Source of the DNA: Desulfobacterales bacterium
GTDB lineage: Bacteria; Desulfobacterota; Desulfobacteria; Desulfobacterales; JANQIE01
Assembly: GCA_028282295.1 (NCBI GenBank)
Contig: JANQIE010000246.1
Location: forward strand, 1-57,931
Direction of reading: 5' to 3'
Length of the DNA stretch: 57,931 bases
The notes below the pieces were generated by a model, which saw nothing but the letters and a program-made list of their open reading frames with translations, searched no databases and was not told the origin of the DNA. The translations under genes and the position numbers were made by a program. Shown here piece after piece: positions 18,186-26,289 of the stretch (the stretch's first letter is position 1; each line of letters starts with the position of its first letter).

Positions 18186-18232
18186 GTTATCAGTGTTCAG
18201 TTGTCAGTGTGCCTTTACTGATCACTGATAAC
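18186..18232. repeat. second copy of the 24-bp-arm repeat
   Basis: The 24 bases at 18186-18209 are identical to the left arm of the inverted repeat at 4823-4883. The right arm here is shortened to about 10-12 bases (ending 18232). Confidence 0.7.
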
Positions 18233-18264
18233 TCAAATATGAAATGACATTGGTTTGCAAATAG

Positions 18265-18291
18265 AAAACGCCGGGGGTCAACCGGCGTTTT
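18265..18291. terminator. bidirectional terminator between aquaporin and ferredoxin-like genes
   Basis: AAAACGCCGG (18265-18274) and CCGGCGTTTT (18282-18291) form a perfect 10-bp stem with a 7-base loop. The stem ends in A/T on both sides and sits between two convergent genes. Confidence 0.7.
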
Positions 18292-18343
18292 CAGGTGGTG
18301 GTGGAGGTGAGGCGTAAATTGTAAAGAATCGTCAGGCGATGGT

Positions 18344-19099
18344 TTACTGCTGCAGGATTTTGCCGCGCGTGGTGACGACAACTTCTTCCAGCGGGATCGC
18401 GACACCGGACATCTGCATCCCTTTTTTCACAATAACCGGCAAACCGGCGCAACACGGCACTTCCATGACCACCGTGGTAATGCTTTTTACGCCGGACTGC
18501 TTGCAGATGGCGGCAAATTTCTCGACATAGGCATCCACCTCGTCAAACTTGGGACAGCCCAGCATGACGGCCTTGCCTTTTAAAAAATCACGGTGAAACG
18601 ATGGATAGGCGACCGGCACACAGTCGGCCACCACCAGCAAGTCGGCGCCTTTCAAAAACGGTGCATGCGGCGGCACCAGGCGGATCTGCACCGGCCAGTG
18701 GCTCAAGCCGGATTCGGAAGACTCCGGCGAGACAAATGCATCCTCGGGTCTGGCCGCCGGTCTGGTCGGAAACTGGGCGATGCGTGCCCCCGGGCACCCG
18801 CAGTCGGCCTCGGCCTGGGGTTGGATTTGAACGTTCTGGCCGTCAGCCTTTTTCAACGCCGTCAGCCGTTCTTCCACAGCTTCCTCGTCGAAATCTTCGG
18901 CTTCACGTTCGATGACTTGCAGCGCATCCTGGGGACAATCGCCCAGACAGGCGCCCAGGCCGTCACACAGGTTGTCCGAAACCACCTTGGCCTTGCCGTC
19001 GATAATTTCCAGGGCACCCTCGGCGCACGACAAAATGCAGTTGCCGCAACCGTCACATTTTTCTTCGTCGATCTCGATTATCTTGCGTTTCACTTTCAT
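18344..19099 (-). CDS. ferredoxin-type iron-sulfur protein of the hcp cluster
   Basis: The 251-residue protein begins MKVKRKIIEI and has a full CxxCxxCxxxC cluster motif (CDGCGNCILSC) at about residues 16-26. A second motif follows (CDGLGACLGDC) in which one cysteine is replaced by Leu/Gly. The linker is acidic, and the C-terminal half carries further cysteines (DCGCPG, EVPCCAGLP). It may pass electrons to the hybrid cluster protein encoded upstream. I place the start at 19099, where GAGGTGACATCC gives a good ribosome binding site; an in-frame start further upstream is less likely. It ends the minus-strand group hcp, HD protein, this gene. Confidence 0.8.
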   Translation of the reverse strand: MKVKRKIIEIDEEKCDGCGNCILSCAEGALEIIDGKAKVVSDNLCDGLGACLGDCPQDALQVIEREAEDFDEEAVEERLTALKKADGQNVQIQPQAEADCGCPGARIAQFPTRPAARPEDAFVSPESSESGLSHWPVQIRLVPPHAPFLKGADLLVVADCVPVAYPSFHRDFLKGKAVMLGCPKFDEVDAYVEKFAAICKQSGVKSITTVVMEVPCCAGLPVIVKKGMQMSGVAIPLEEVVVTTRGKILQQ

Positions 19100-19121
19100 G
19101 GATGTCACCTCGCACTCAAAT

Positions 19122-19853
19122 TTAAATACCGAACACGGCGCGGGCTTGCGCACGGCCGCCCGCAGTCAAAAACGACCGGTCGACCAGACGTTCCAACCGG
19201 TCGGCGTCCAAGGCCGTTGCCTTGTTTTGATCTTCCAGATTGGCGATCAGGTCGGCATCGTAAACCACTTTAAAATTAATATCGTCGTCTTCGCCCCTGG
19301 GATGGTGATGATGGCTGACGATGTCGCAGACCGCGTCGATCAGCTCAGCCCCGGCGCCAAGCCGCAGCATAATCTCCCTGGCGATGGGCGGGCCTTCGCG
19401 TTCCTGGAACTTAGCGGCCGTACTGCCATGTTTGCGTTCGGCTTCCACAATGCCGATGTCGTGCAGATAGGCCGCTGCCAGGATGACGGCCAGGTTGCCC
19501 TTTTCCGCCTTGCCGATCCGCTCGGCGTAACGCGCCACCCGTGAGGCATGACCGATCCGTTTAAAATCGGTCTTGAAATAGCGCTTCATTTCAATGGCGA
19601 TGCGATCCTTGAGCAGATCTTCCTTTTGCGCCAAAACCTCATCCGGTAATGTCCCCAAACACTGCTCGGCAAACTCGCAGTAGGACGCACAGCCGAAATC
19701 CATATCCGGATTTACCATCCGATGGCCGCAGGCACCGCATTTACGCGATGTGTCGTCCTTGAAGAATTCGATCGGCTTATCGCACTGGGCACACTTGACT
19801 TCAAAAATCGCACCGGGTTTCCAATAACGGCTGTCTTGCCCGGGACATTTCAT
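19122..19853 (-). CDS. HD-domain phosphohydrolase with N-terminal zinc ribbon
   Basis: The 243-residue protein starts with two zinc-ribbon-like Cys pairs (VKCAQCDK, RKCGACGHR) and further cysteines (FGCASYCEFAEQC). It then has a metal-dependent HD domain: GHASRVARYAERI, LHDIG, a His-rich SHHHHPRGEDDD segment and a final VYDADLIANLED. Such HD proteins hydrolyse nucleotides or cyclic nucleotides; the substrate is unknown. GGGAG precedes the ATG. It lies between hcp and the ferredoxin-like gene, 22 bases from the latter, so the three are probably one operon. Confidence 0.8.
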   Translation of the reverse strand: MKCPGQDSRYWKPGAIFEVKCAQCDKPIEFFKDDTSRKCGACGHRMVNPDMDFGCASYCEFAEQCLGTLPDEVLAQKEDLLKDRIAIEMKRYFKTDFKRIGHASRVARYAERIGKAEKGNLAVILAAAYLHDIGIVEAERKHGSTAAKFQEREGPPIAREIMLRLGAGAELIDAVCDIVSHHHHPRGEDDDINFKVVYDADLIANLEDQNKATALDADRLERLVDRSFLTAGGRAQARAVFGI

Positions 19854-19877
19854 GCTGTTCTCCCGTTACTTTTTTTC

Positions 19878-19931
19878 CGTCGGCGAGGGTGCGGCGGCTG
19901 AACCCAAACAAACCGCACCCGCCGCCGACGG
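19878..19931. repeat. strong hairpin between hcp and the HD gene
   Basis: CCGTCGGCG-AGGGTGCGG and CCGCACCC-GCCGCCGACGG arms enclose about 18 bases. The T-run lies on the 5' side, so it is not a normal terminator for either strand. It may stabilise or process the hcp transcript, giving different expression of hcp and the genes after it. Confidence 0.45.
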
Positions 19932-19955
19932 GCGTCAAACGTCAAACTTAGTTGT

Positions 19956-21593
19956 TTAGCCTAAAATGGCTTGCAAGTCTTCATCCGGGGTCCCGATCGG
20001 CATGATATTGAAATTCTCCACCAGAACGTTGAGCACATTGGGGGTGATAAACGCCGGCAGCGACGGCCCCAGGCGGATATCCCTGATCCCCAGGTGCAAC
20101 AGGGTCAACAGGATGGCGCAGGCTTTCTGCTCATACCAGGACAGAATCATTGACAACGGCAAATCGTTCACACCGCAGTCAAACGCACCGGCCAGGGCCA
20201 CGGCAATCTGAATGGCGGAATAGGCGTCGTTGCACTGCCCCACATCCAGCAGGCGCGGGATGCCGCCGATATCGCCCAGATCCTTGTCAAAGAAACGGAA
20301 CTTGCCGCAGGCCAGGGTCAGCACCACACAGTCGTCGGGCACTTTTTCCACAAACTCGGTGTAGTAACTGCGACCCGGCTTGGCGCCGTCACACCCCCCC
20401 ACCAGGAAGAAATGCCGGATGGCCTTGTTCTTCACCGCTTCGATCACTGCGGGGGCCACGCCCAACACCGCGTTGCGCGCAAAACCGGTCATGACCTGCT
20501 TGCCGGCGGCATCCTCGGCAAATCCGGGCATCGTCAGGGCTTTTTCAATCGCCGGGGTGAAATCCTGGTTGTCAATGTGCGCAATGCCGGGCCAGCCCAC
20601 CAAACCGGCGGTAAACAGGTTGTCGGCATAGGTGTCCTGGGGTTTTTGAATACAATTGGTGGTCATGATGATGGCCCCCGGAAATTCGGCGAACTCTTTG
20701 CGCTGGTTCTGCCAGGCCGTACCGTAGTGGCCGTAAAAATGACTGTACTTCTTTAACTCCGGGTAACCGTGGCACGGCAGCATTTCGCCGTGAGTGTAGA
20801 CGTTGATGCCCTTGCCCTCGGTTTGCTTCAGGATCGCTTCCAGGTCTTTCAGGTCGTGACCGGACACCAAAATGGCCTTGCCCGCCTTGGGGCCCAAAGG
20901 AACCTTGGTCGGCACCGGATGGCCGTAGGCCCCGGTGTTGCCGGCATCCAACAGTTCCATGGCCTTCAGGTTGACCTCACCGCATTTAAGCGCCAACCCC
21001 ACCAGATCATCTACGCCCAGACTGCCGTCCAGGGTGGCGGCCAAACCTTCATGCACAAAGGCATAAACGCCTTCATCTTCCTGCCCCAGGATCTGAGCGT
21101 GATCGGCATAAGCGGCCAGCCCCTTGATGCCGTAAACAAGCAGTTCCTGCAGGGCCAAAATATCCGCGTTTTTATCCGAATCGGATTTAATCCCCACACT
21201 GGCGCCCTGGGCGATCATGCCGTCGAGGGTCGACTCGGGGATCAGATTGGCCGCCGGATGGGCGAATTCACTCGCTCCGCCGGCTTTGGCCACCTTCTTT
21301 TTCAGATTGTCGCGCAGGGCGACGGTTTGATTGATCAGTTCGAAAAACCGGTCCGGATCAAAATCGACATTGGTCAGCGTCGCAAACACCGCCTTGTTGG
21401 TAAACCGATTCACCCCGGCATCGGTCACGCCGGCCTTGCGGCCTGCCACGGCCACCTGGGCAAGCCCTTTGGTCGCATAAATCAGAAGATCCTGCAGCGC
21501 GGCGACTTCTTCGGTTTTCCCGCAGACACCGACTTTTTTCGAGCAACCCTCGCCCTTTAGCGTTTGTTCACATTGAAAACAAAACATTGGCAT
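19956..21593 (-). CDS. hcp: hydroxylamine reductase / hybrid cluster protein
   Basis: The 545-residue protein is full-length for Hcp. The N-terminal cysteines (MFCFQCEQT, then two more within 16 residues) hold the first iron-sulfur cluster. Downstream segments with the hybrid-cluster ligands are visible, including SGHDLKDLEAIL, THGEMLPCHGYPEL, MTTNCIQKP, VGGCDGAKPGRSYYTEF, LACGKFRF and DVGQCNDAYSAI. The enzyme reduces NO or hydroxylamine and protects against nitrosative stress. GGGAGG lies upstream of the ATG. It is divergent from a Crp/Fnr regulator with a palindromic box between them, the standard HcpR arrangement in Desulfovibrio-like bacteria. Confidence 0.95.
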   Translation of the reverse strand: MPMFCFQCEQTLKGEGCSKKVGVCGKTEEVAALQDLLIYATKGLAQVAVAGRKAGVTDAGVNRFTNKAVFATLTNVDFDPDRFFELINQTVALRDNLKKKVAKAGGASEFAHPAANLIPESTLDGMIAQGASVGIKSDSDKNADILALQELLVYGIKGLAAYADHAQILGQEDEGVYAFVHEGLAATLDGSLGVDDLVGLALKCGEVNLKAMELLDAGNTGAYGHPVPTKVPLGPKAGKAILVSGHDLKDLEAILKQTEGKGINVYTHGEMLPCHGYPELKKYSHFYGHYGTAWQNQRKEFAEFPGAIIMTTNCIQKPQDTYADNLFTAGLVGWPGIAHIDNQDFTPAIEKALTMPGFAEDAAGKQVMTGFARNAVLGVAPAVIEAVKNKAIRHFFLVGGCDGAKPGRSYYTEFVEKVPDDCVVLTLACGKFRFFDKDLGDIGGIPRLLDVGQCNDAYSAIQIAVALAGAFDCGVNDLPLSMILSWYEQKACAILLTLLHLGIRDIRLGPSLPAFITPNVLNVLVENFNIMPIGTPDEDLQAILG

Positions 21594-21679
21594 CCTCCCT
21601 GAATAGTTTATTTTGATATTTGATTAAGTTTTATCTTTCGTGTTGCGTCTCACCTTAGTCAAACCGATCGATAGGAACC

Positions 21680-21693
21680 TTGACTTAGATCAA
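21680..21693. promoter_or_regulatory. HcpR/FNR-type operator between hcp and hcpR
   Basis: TTGACTTAGATCAA is a near-perfect palindrome of the TTGAnnnnnnTCAA class. A half-site, TTAGTCAA, lies at about 21655-21662. It lies midway in the divergent hcp-hcpR promoter region, where HcpR of sulfate reducers binds a TTGAC-type palindrome. It probably controls both genes. Confidence 0.65.
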
Positions 21694-21737
21694 TAAGGCC
21701 GATAGTTTGGCAAAAAAATTTCAGCCAAAGGGCAATA

Positions 21738-22427
21738 ATGGACAATATCAAGCAGATTGTGGCGCAAACACCGCTTTTCGGCACCCTGGAACCGGACCAG
21801 TTGGACCGTCTGCTGGCCATTGCCGTGGAAAAAAAGTACGGCAAGAATGAAATCGTGTTCAGCGAAGGGGACGAAGGCAACGGCTTTTACGTGATCGTCG
21901 AGGGTCAGGTCAAAATTTTCAAAGTCTCACTGGACGGCAAGGAAAAGATATTGCACATTTTCGGCCTTGGCGAGCCCTTTGGTGAAATTCCGGTGTTTGT
22001 GGGCCAATCATTTCCGGCCAACGCCCAAACAATTTCCAAGAGCCACCTGTTGTTTTTTCCACGCATCAAATTCATCGAACTGGTCACCCGCCACCCCACC
22101 CTGGCGCTGAGCATGCTGGCGATTTTGTCGACCCGCCTGCGCCAATTCACCGTTCAAATCGAAAACCTGACCTTAAAGGAAGTACCCGGCCGGCTGGCGG
22201 CCTACCTGGTTTACACCGCCGAAGAACAGGGCACCCGGGACCGCGTGACCTTGAAGATCTCCAAGGGGCAGTTGGCCAGCCTGCTGGGCACCATACCGGA
22301 AACCCTGTCGCGCATCTTCGCCAAAATGTCTTCGCAAAACCTGGTTGAAGTGAATGGCCGGAAAATAAAACTACTGAAGCGTAGCGCTCTGGAAGAACTT
22401 GCCGAACATGGCAAAGAGATGGAGTGA
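21738..22427 (+). CDS. hcpR: Crp/Fnr-family regulator, HcpR-like
   Basis: The 229-residue protein has an N-terminal cyclic-nucleotide-binding-like beta roll (FSEGDEGNGFYVIVEGQVKIF at about residues 40-60, GEPFGEIPVF), a dimer helix and a C-terminal winged HTH (QLASLLGTIPETLSRIF). No Fnr-type N-terminal Cys cluster is visible, so NO may be sensed through another cofactor, as proposed for HcpR proteins. Its gene is divergent from hcp across the palindromic operator. The symbol rests on this context. Confidence 0.8.
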   Translation: MDNIKQIVAQTPLFGTLEPDQLDRLLAIAVEKKYGKNEIVFSEGDEGNGFYVIVEGQVKIFKVSLDGKEKILHIFGLGEPFGEIPVFVGQSFPANAQTISKSHLLFFPRIKFIELVTRHPTLALSMLAILSTRLRQFTVQIENLTLKEVPGRLAAYLVYTAEEQGTRDRVTLKISKGQLASLLGTIPETLSRIFAKMSSQNLVEVNGRKIKLLKRSALEELAEHGKEME

Positions 22428-22434
22428 AAAAGGG

Positions 22435-22510
22435 CTGTAGGAGCGGCGTCCCGCCGCGATTAAAAACAGCAATAACGCACACCGGTCGCGGCGGGACGCC
22501 GCTCCTACAG
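22435..22510. repeat. REP-like palindrome with perfect 25-bp arms
   Basis: The arms at 22435-22459 and 22486-22510 are perfect reverse complements of the CTGTAGGAGCGGCGTCCCGC type, with a 26-base loop. It lies between the convergent hcpR and ferritin-like genes and may end transcription. A diverged copy is at 2730-2804. Confidence 0.8.
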
Positions 22511-22599
22511 TCTTTATAAGCTTGCGCAAAAACAGGTTCACATTTCATGCGCCCGGATTCAGATCGGGCCAGGATGACCTGAAGCCGGGATGCATAAAA

Positions 22600-23112
22600 T
22601 TATGCTTTCGCTTTCAACGCGACCAGTTGTTTGCTCAATATCCGGATATGCGCCATTTCCTCGCGGATGATTTTCTCCATCTTGGGCCGGCCCAGGTTTT
22701 CAGGCACACAATCGCGCATGCCCAGGTAGAACACGATCGAATCCTTTTCCGCCTCGATGGCCGCCTTGAGCACATCGATCAAAACCGTGTTTTCGTCACG
22801 ACCGGCCGAGACTTCCATATCCGGCATCTTTTTCTTGAAAAAGACCCGCATATCCGCCAAGGCCTGCAAGTAAAGCATTGAATCGCTTTGCGGATCGAAA
22901 ACCGTGGCAGCCTTGTCCTCGGCGGTCAACTCTTTGCGCATATTGGCAAACGTCACCTCATGCTGATCTTCCATCTTGGCGAACTCGGTCAGCAACGCCT
23001 TGGCCGACTCATTGGCGACCCTGGCAGCCGCCTCCCGGTAAAATTTGGCCCCATTGCGCTCGATCTGCCCGGCCATCTCGAAAATTTCATCCGCGTTGAA
23101 CTCATATCCCAT
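22600..23112 (-). CDS. ferritin-like / rubrerythrin-family protein
   Basis: The 170-residue all-helical protein has the four-helix iron-binding pattern: E in QIERNGAKFYREAA, ExxH in KMEDQHEVTF, E in AIEAEKDSIVFY and ExxH in REEMAHIRIL. These positions form a di-iron site. The C-terminal rubredoxin domain of true rubrerythrins is missing. A role in peroxide or iron handling fits the neighbouring hcp cluster. AAAGGA lies upstream of the ATG. Confidence 0.85.
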   Translation of the reverse strand: MGYEFNADEIFEMAGQIERNGAKFYREAAARVANESAKALLTEFAKMEDQHEVTFANMRKELTAEDKAATVFDPQSDSMLYLQALADMRVFFKKKMPDMEVSAGRDENTVLIDVLKAAIEAEKDSIVFYLGMRDCVPENLGRPKMEKIIREEMAHIRILSKQLVALKAKA

Positions 23113-23282
23113 TTCAATATCCTTTCGTTGGTTTTTGCGTGGATTAACAAAATAACGTCTAAATATAAAGGCGGCAGGAAGATTTGTAAAGAACGGCGAC
23201 AGTTGAATTAAGAATTGAAAATTATGGCTTTAGATCATTTATAAAACGCCGAACCACCTCAATTCATAATTCTTAATTATCC

Positions 23283-24872
23283 TCAAGCCGGGTAGCCGGT
23301 TATCTCGCGAATCCGGTGGTAAAACGGCTTCAACCGCTTGTACATCTTCAGGTACACGTCAGTGTAAAGGGCCTCGTAAAGCTTGTGGTTTTGAAGATTC
23401 GGCTCAAACACATCGCCTATCCGGGTCATGCCGCGCACCGCGCTCGGAGCGTCCGGGTACAGGCCCAGACCGGTGGCGGCCACCACGGCGGCGCCCAGGC
23501 CCGAGGTTTCGTAAAGCTTGGGCCGCGCGGCGGGCAGACCGAAAATATCGGCGGTAAGTTGCATGGCGGCCCGGCTTTGGGAGCCGCCGCCGCAAACGCG
23601 CAATTGCGAGATGGGAATCCGGGTCCGCTTTTCGATCTGCTCCTTGCCCTCACGCAGGGCATAGGCGATCCCCTCCAAAATGGCGCGATATAAATGCGCC
23701 CGGCTGTGAACATCACCGAAACCGATCACCGCCCCCTTGGCTTCCGGTCCCGGCTGTTTAAGACCGGGGGACCAGTAGGGCTGCAACATCAGGCCCATGG
23801 CGCCCGGCGGCACATCGTCAACCAGCTTTTCAAACAACGCCTCGGCATCGATCCCCTGCCGCGCGGCATCCGCCCGTTCCGGGTGACCGAACTGGGCCTT
23901 GAACCAACTGACCATCCAATACCCCCGGTAAATCCGCACTTCCAGCGAATGGTAGCCGGGAAGCGCCGCCGGATAGGCCGGCATCATCGGTTGGGGTTCG
24001 ATGTAACGCGGATGGGTCACATTGATCGTGGCGGTGGTGCCGAAACTCAGACAACCGATCGATGAAGCGAGACTGCCGGATCCGATGACTTCGCAAGCCT
24101 TGTCGGCCGCCGCGGCGATAAGCGGCAGACCGGCGCGGATACCGGTCTGCCGCGCGGCGGCGCTGCTAATTCGTCCAAGTTCGGCGCCGGCCGGTTTGAG
24201 TTGGGGCAGCATGTCGGGGGTAACCGGTACGCAAGCCCATTTCCACGACCGGCGTGACGCCCAGCGCAGTTTTTTGTAATCAAAGGGCAAATACCCCACC
24301 TGACACCCCACCGAATCGACAAATTCTCCCACCAGACGATAGGTCAGGTAGCCGGACAACAGCAGGTATTTATGGGTCCGGGACCAGATATCCGGCTGAT
24401 GAGCGGCGATCCAGTTGCCCTCGGCCTCGGCCTGAAAATAGGCAATCGTATCGCTCAAGCCGAGACATTTGAACAGCGCGCCCCACCCCCCCTTTACAGG
24501 CGGAATACCTGCGGTTTGGCGTTGATCCAGCCACAAAATGGCCGGGCGCAACGCTCGGCCCTGCCGGTCGACATTGATGACCGTGGCCCGCTGGGTGGTC
24601 AGCGCCACCCCCGCCACCCGCTCCCGGTAGTGTTCATCTTCGGCCCACAACCGCCGGCAGGCGTCGCACAAGGCTTCCCAAAACACCTCGGGATGCTGTT
24701 CGGCCCAGCCGGGACGCGCGGAAAAATAAGGTTCGGGCGTAAAGGGCTGTTTGGCAATGGCAACCAGACCGCCACCCGGATCGAACAACATGGCCTTGAG
24801 GCTCTGGGTGCCGTTGTCAATTGCCAGGATCAGTTCGTTGCCACACATCGCTTGATAATTATGTTGTGCCAT
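23283..24872 (-). CDS. FGGY-family carbohydrate kinase
   Basis: The protein of about 529 residues has the ASKHA sugar-kinase layout: N-terminal [23 protein letters not shown], a central [16 protein letters not shown], and C-terminal [21 protein letters not shown] plus a GLGAAVVAA helix. It phosphorylates a sugar or polyol, and xylulokinase- or glycerol-kinase-like specificity cannot be decided from sequence. I place the start at 24872, where GAAGG lies about 8 bases upstream; an in-frame start at 24911 lacks this. It is monocistronic, with no transporter next to it. Confidence 0.85.
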   Translation of the reverse strand: MAQHNYQAMCGNELILAIDNGTQSLKAMLFDPGGGLVAIAKQPFTPEPYFSARPGWAEQHPEVFWEALCDACRRLWAEDEHYRERVAGVALTTQRATVINVDRQGRALRPAILWLDQRQTAGIPPVKGGWGALFKCLGLSDTIAYFQAEAEGNWIAAHQPDIWSRTHKYLLLSGYLTYRLVGEFVDSVGCQVGYLPFDYKKLRWASRRSWKWACVPVTPDMLPQLKPAGAELGRISSAAARQTGIRAGLPLIAAAADKACEVIGSGSLASSIGCLSFGTTATINVTHPRYIEPQPMMPAYPAALPGYHSLEVRIYRGYWMVSWFKAQFGHPERADAARQGIDAEALFEKLVDDVPPGAMGLMLQPYWSPGLKQPGPEAKGAVIGFGDVHSRAHLYRAILEGIAYALREGKEQIEKRTRIPISQLRVCGGGSQSRAAMQLTADIFGLPAARPKLYETSGLGAAVVAATGLGLYPDAPSAVRGMTRIGDVFEPNLQNHKLYEALYTDVYLKMYKRLKPFYHRIREITGYPA

Positions 24873-24947
24873 AAAACCTTCAGATGACGGCCGCTTGGAA
24901 ACCTTTCCCACCAGTTCAACACAAAAATCCCCCCTATGGTTAAGCGG

Positions 24948-25013
24948 ATTAAGGGATTTCGAACCCCATTTTCAGATATTTCGAACCCCATATTCAGGGA
25001 TACCCTGATTTAC
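24948..25013 (+). repeat. 66-bp element upstream of low-complexity gene 1 (copy A)
   Basis: This 66-bp segment aligns without gaps to 26016-26081, with about 55 matching positions by eye. It contains a doubled ATTTCGAACCCCA...TTCAG motif. It ends 224 bases before the ATG at 25238, and copy B ends 208 bases before the ATG at 26290. A shared regulatory element for two related genes is one reading; the doubled motif also resembles ends of IS21-type insertion sequences, so a relic of these is the main alternative. Confidence 0.6.
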
Positions 25014-25237
25014 AACAATTACAATTCGAATTATGGTTGTGTCAAAATTTCGGAAAGAATAAGCCATCATCACCTTAAGTTCAAAAAAAAATTTCTCGAA
25101 CGACCCAACGGATGTCCCAAAGTGGTGGAGCTGGTTTAGGCGGTGCGCTGATCGACGATCCCACGGCACATGGTCGCCGCCCCGATGATTAGACAATTGT
25201 AAATAATCTTCTAACTTGTAAAATCAAGGAGGTAGTT

Positions 25238-25807
25238 ATGGCAGTCAATCCAGCAAGTCCCCGCATGACCAACCCGGCTCAATACCAGGCCCTTCAGGGC
25301 AAAAGCGCCGGGGAAAAGGCAACGGTCGCCGCACCTGCCGCTGGCGGCGCTCCCCCACAACAAGCCAAACCAGCGGGTGGAGCGGCTCCCGCGGGCGCAG
25401 GTGCAGGCGCCCCCGGCGCCGCGCCTGCACAACAGGATCCGGTGGCTCTCATACAAAAGGTAATTACGCTCTTGAAGGCCAGCGCCCAGGCATTGTCTGG
25501 TCTGGTTGGCGGCAAGGCGCCCGAAGGCCCGCAAGCCTCACCTGGCGGGGCTGCACCTGGTGGGGCCGCACCTGGCGGGGCTGCACCTGGCGGTCCTTCC
25601 GGTGGTGCTGCAAAGAAGAATGATCCCGTGGGCGTTATAACAGAGGCCGCCAAAGGGTTAGGCGCTATCATCAATGCGCTGCAGAACCTGGTCGGCGGCG
25701 CCGCAGGCGGCTCGCCCAAGCCATCGGCCAGCGTCCCCCCCAACCCCCAGGCACCACCTGCACCCGGCGGCCCGGGCGGAGCAGCAGGCGCAGGAGGCGA
25801 CGATTAA
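25238..25807 (+). CDS. Ala/Gly/Pro-rich low-complexity protein 1 (189 aa)
   Basis: The protein has no recognised domain, signal peptide or full membrane span. It is built of Ala, Gly, Pro and Gln, with two related helical segments of 26 residues: DPVALIQKVITLL...LVGG (about residues 67-92) and DPVGVITEAAKGL...LVGG (about 130-155), an internal duplication. Between them lies a collagen-like GGAAPGGAAPGG tract encoded by tandem 18-bp repeats. AAGGAGG gives a near-perfect ribosome binding site, and an intrinsic terminator follows, so the gene is surely expressed. The 66-bp element upstream also precedes the next gene. A structural or self-associating role is my inference. Confidence 0.75.
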   Translation: MAVNPASPRMTNPAQYQALQGKSAGEKATVAAPAAGGAPPQQAKPAGGAAPAGAGAGAPGAAPAQQDPVALIQKVITLLKASAQALSGLVGGKAPEGPQASPGGAAPGGAAPGGAAPGGPSGGAAKKNDPVGVITEAAKGLGAIINALQNLVGGAAGGSPKPSASVPPNPQAPPAPGGPGGAAGAGGDD

Positions 25808-25837
25808 AACAAACTGACGTGTCAATAGTTTCATCAG

Positions 25838-25869
25838 CCGGCCCGGCAATATTCGGGCCGGTTTTTTTT
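25838..25869 (+). terminator. intrinsic terminator of low-complexity gene 1
   Basis: CCGGCCCG (25838-25845) and CGGGCCGG (25854-25861) form an 8-bp GC stem with an 8-base loop, followed by eight T residues. It separates the 25238 gene from the 26290 gene. Confidence 0.85.
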
Positions 25870-26015
25870 GCTCTTTTTTATACGCGAACACTTAGGATAT
25901 GCGTTACCGACCACCGTTTTTTGATTACCCGGTATGCGGCAAACCAAATTGTCCCCCCCCCATTAGTGCGCTGATTTATAACGCTTTTCACAGAATGAGG
26001 TTTTGGAGGCGCCAC

Positions 26016-26081
26016 ATTAAGGAATTTCGAAGCATAGATTCAGGGATTTCGACCCCCATATTCAGGGATCCCCCGATTTAC
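26016..26081 (+). repeat. 66-bp element upstream of low-complexity gene 2 (copy B)
   Basis: Aligned without gaps to copy A at 24948-25013. The best-conserved part is ATTTCGA-CCCCATATTCAG (written with the variable base left out) followed by GGGAT and a final GATTTAC. The remaining leader to the ATG at 26290 is about 208 bases, without a coding frame. Confidence 0.6.
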
Positions 26082-26289
26082 GCATCCGTTTTAATCTAAT
26101 ATGGTGTGAATCACTAAGGCAAATGCCCATCCGTAAAGCGCAACTTTGTGCGATCAGGGCGGATGTCTCCCAAGCCGTTGGGCCGGATTTTGTGGCAAGG
26201 GTAGTTGACAGTTGAAACAGACCCGACCGTCGCACCGAAACTTTAGAACTATTTAACCTACTTTTAACCTGTTAACCGAGGAGGGTATC

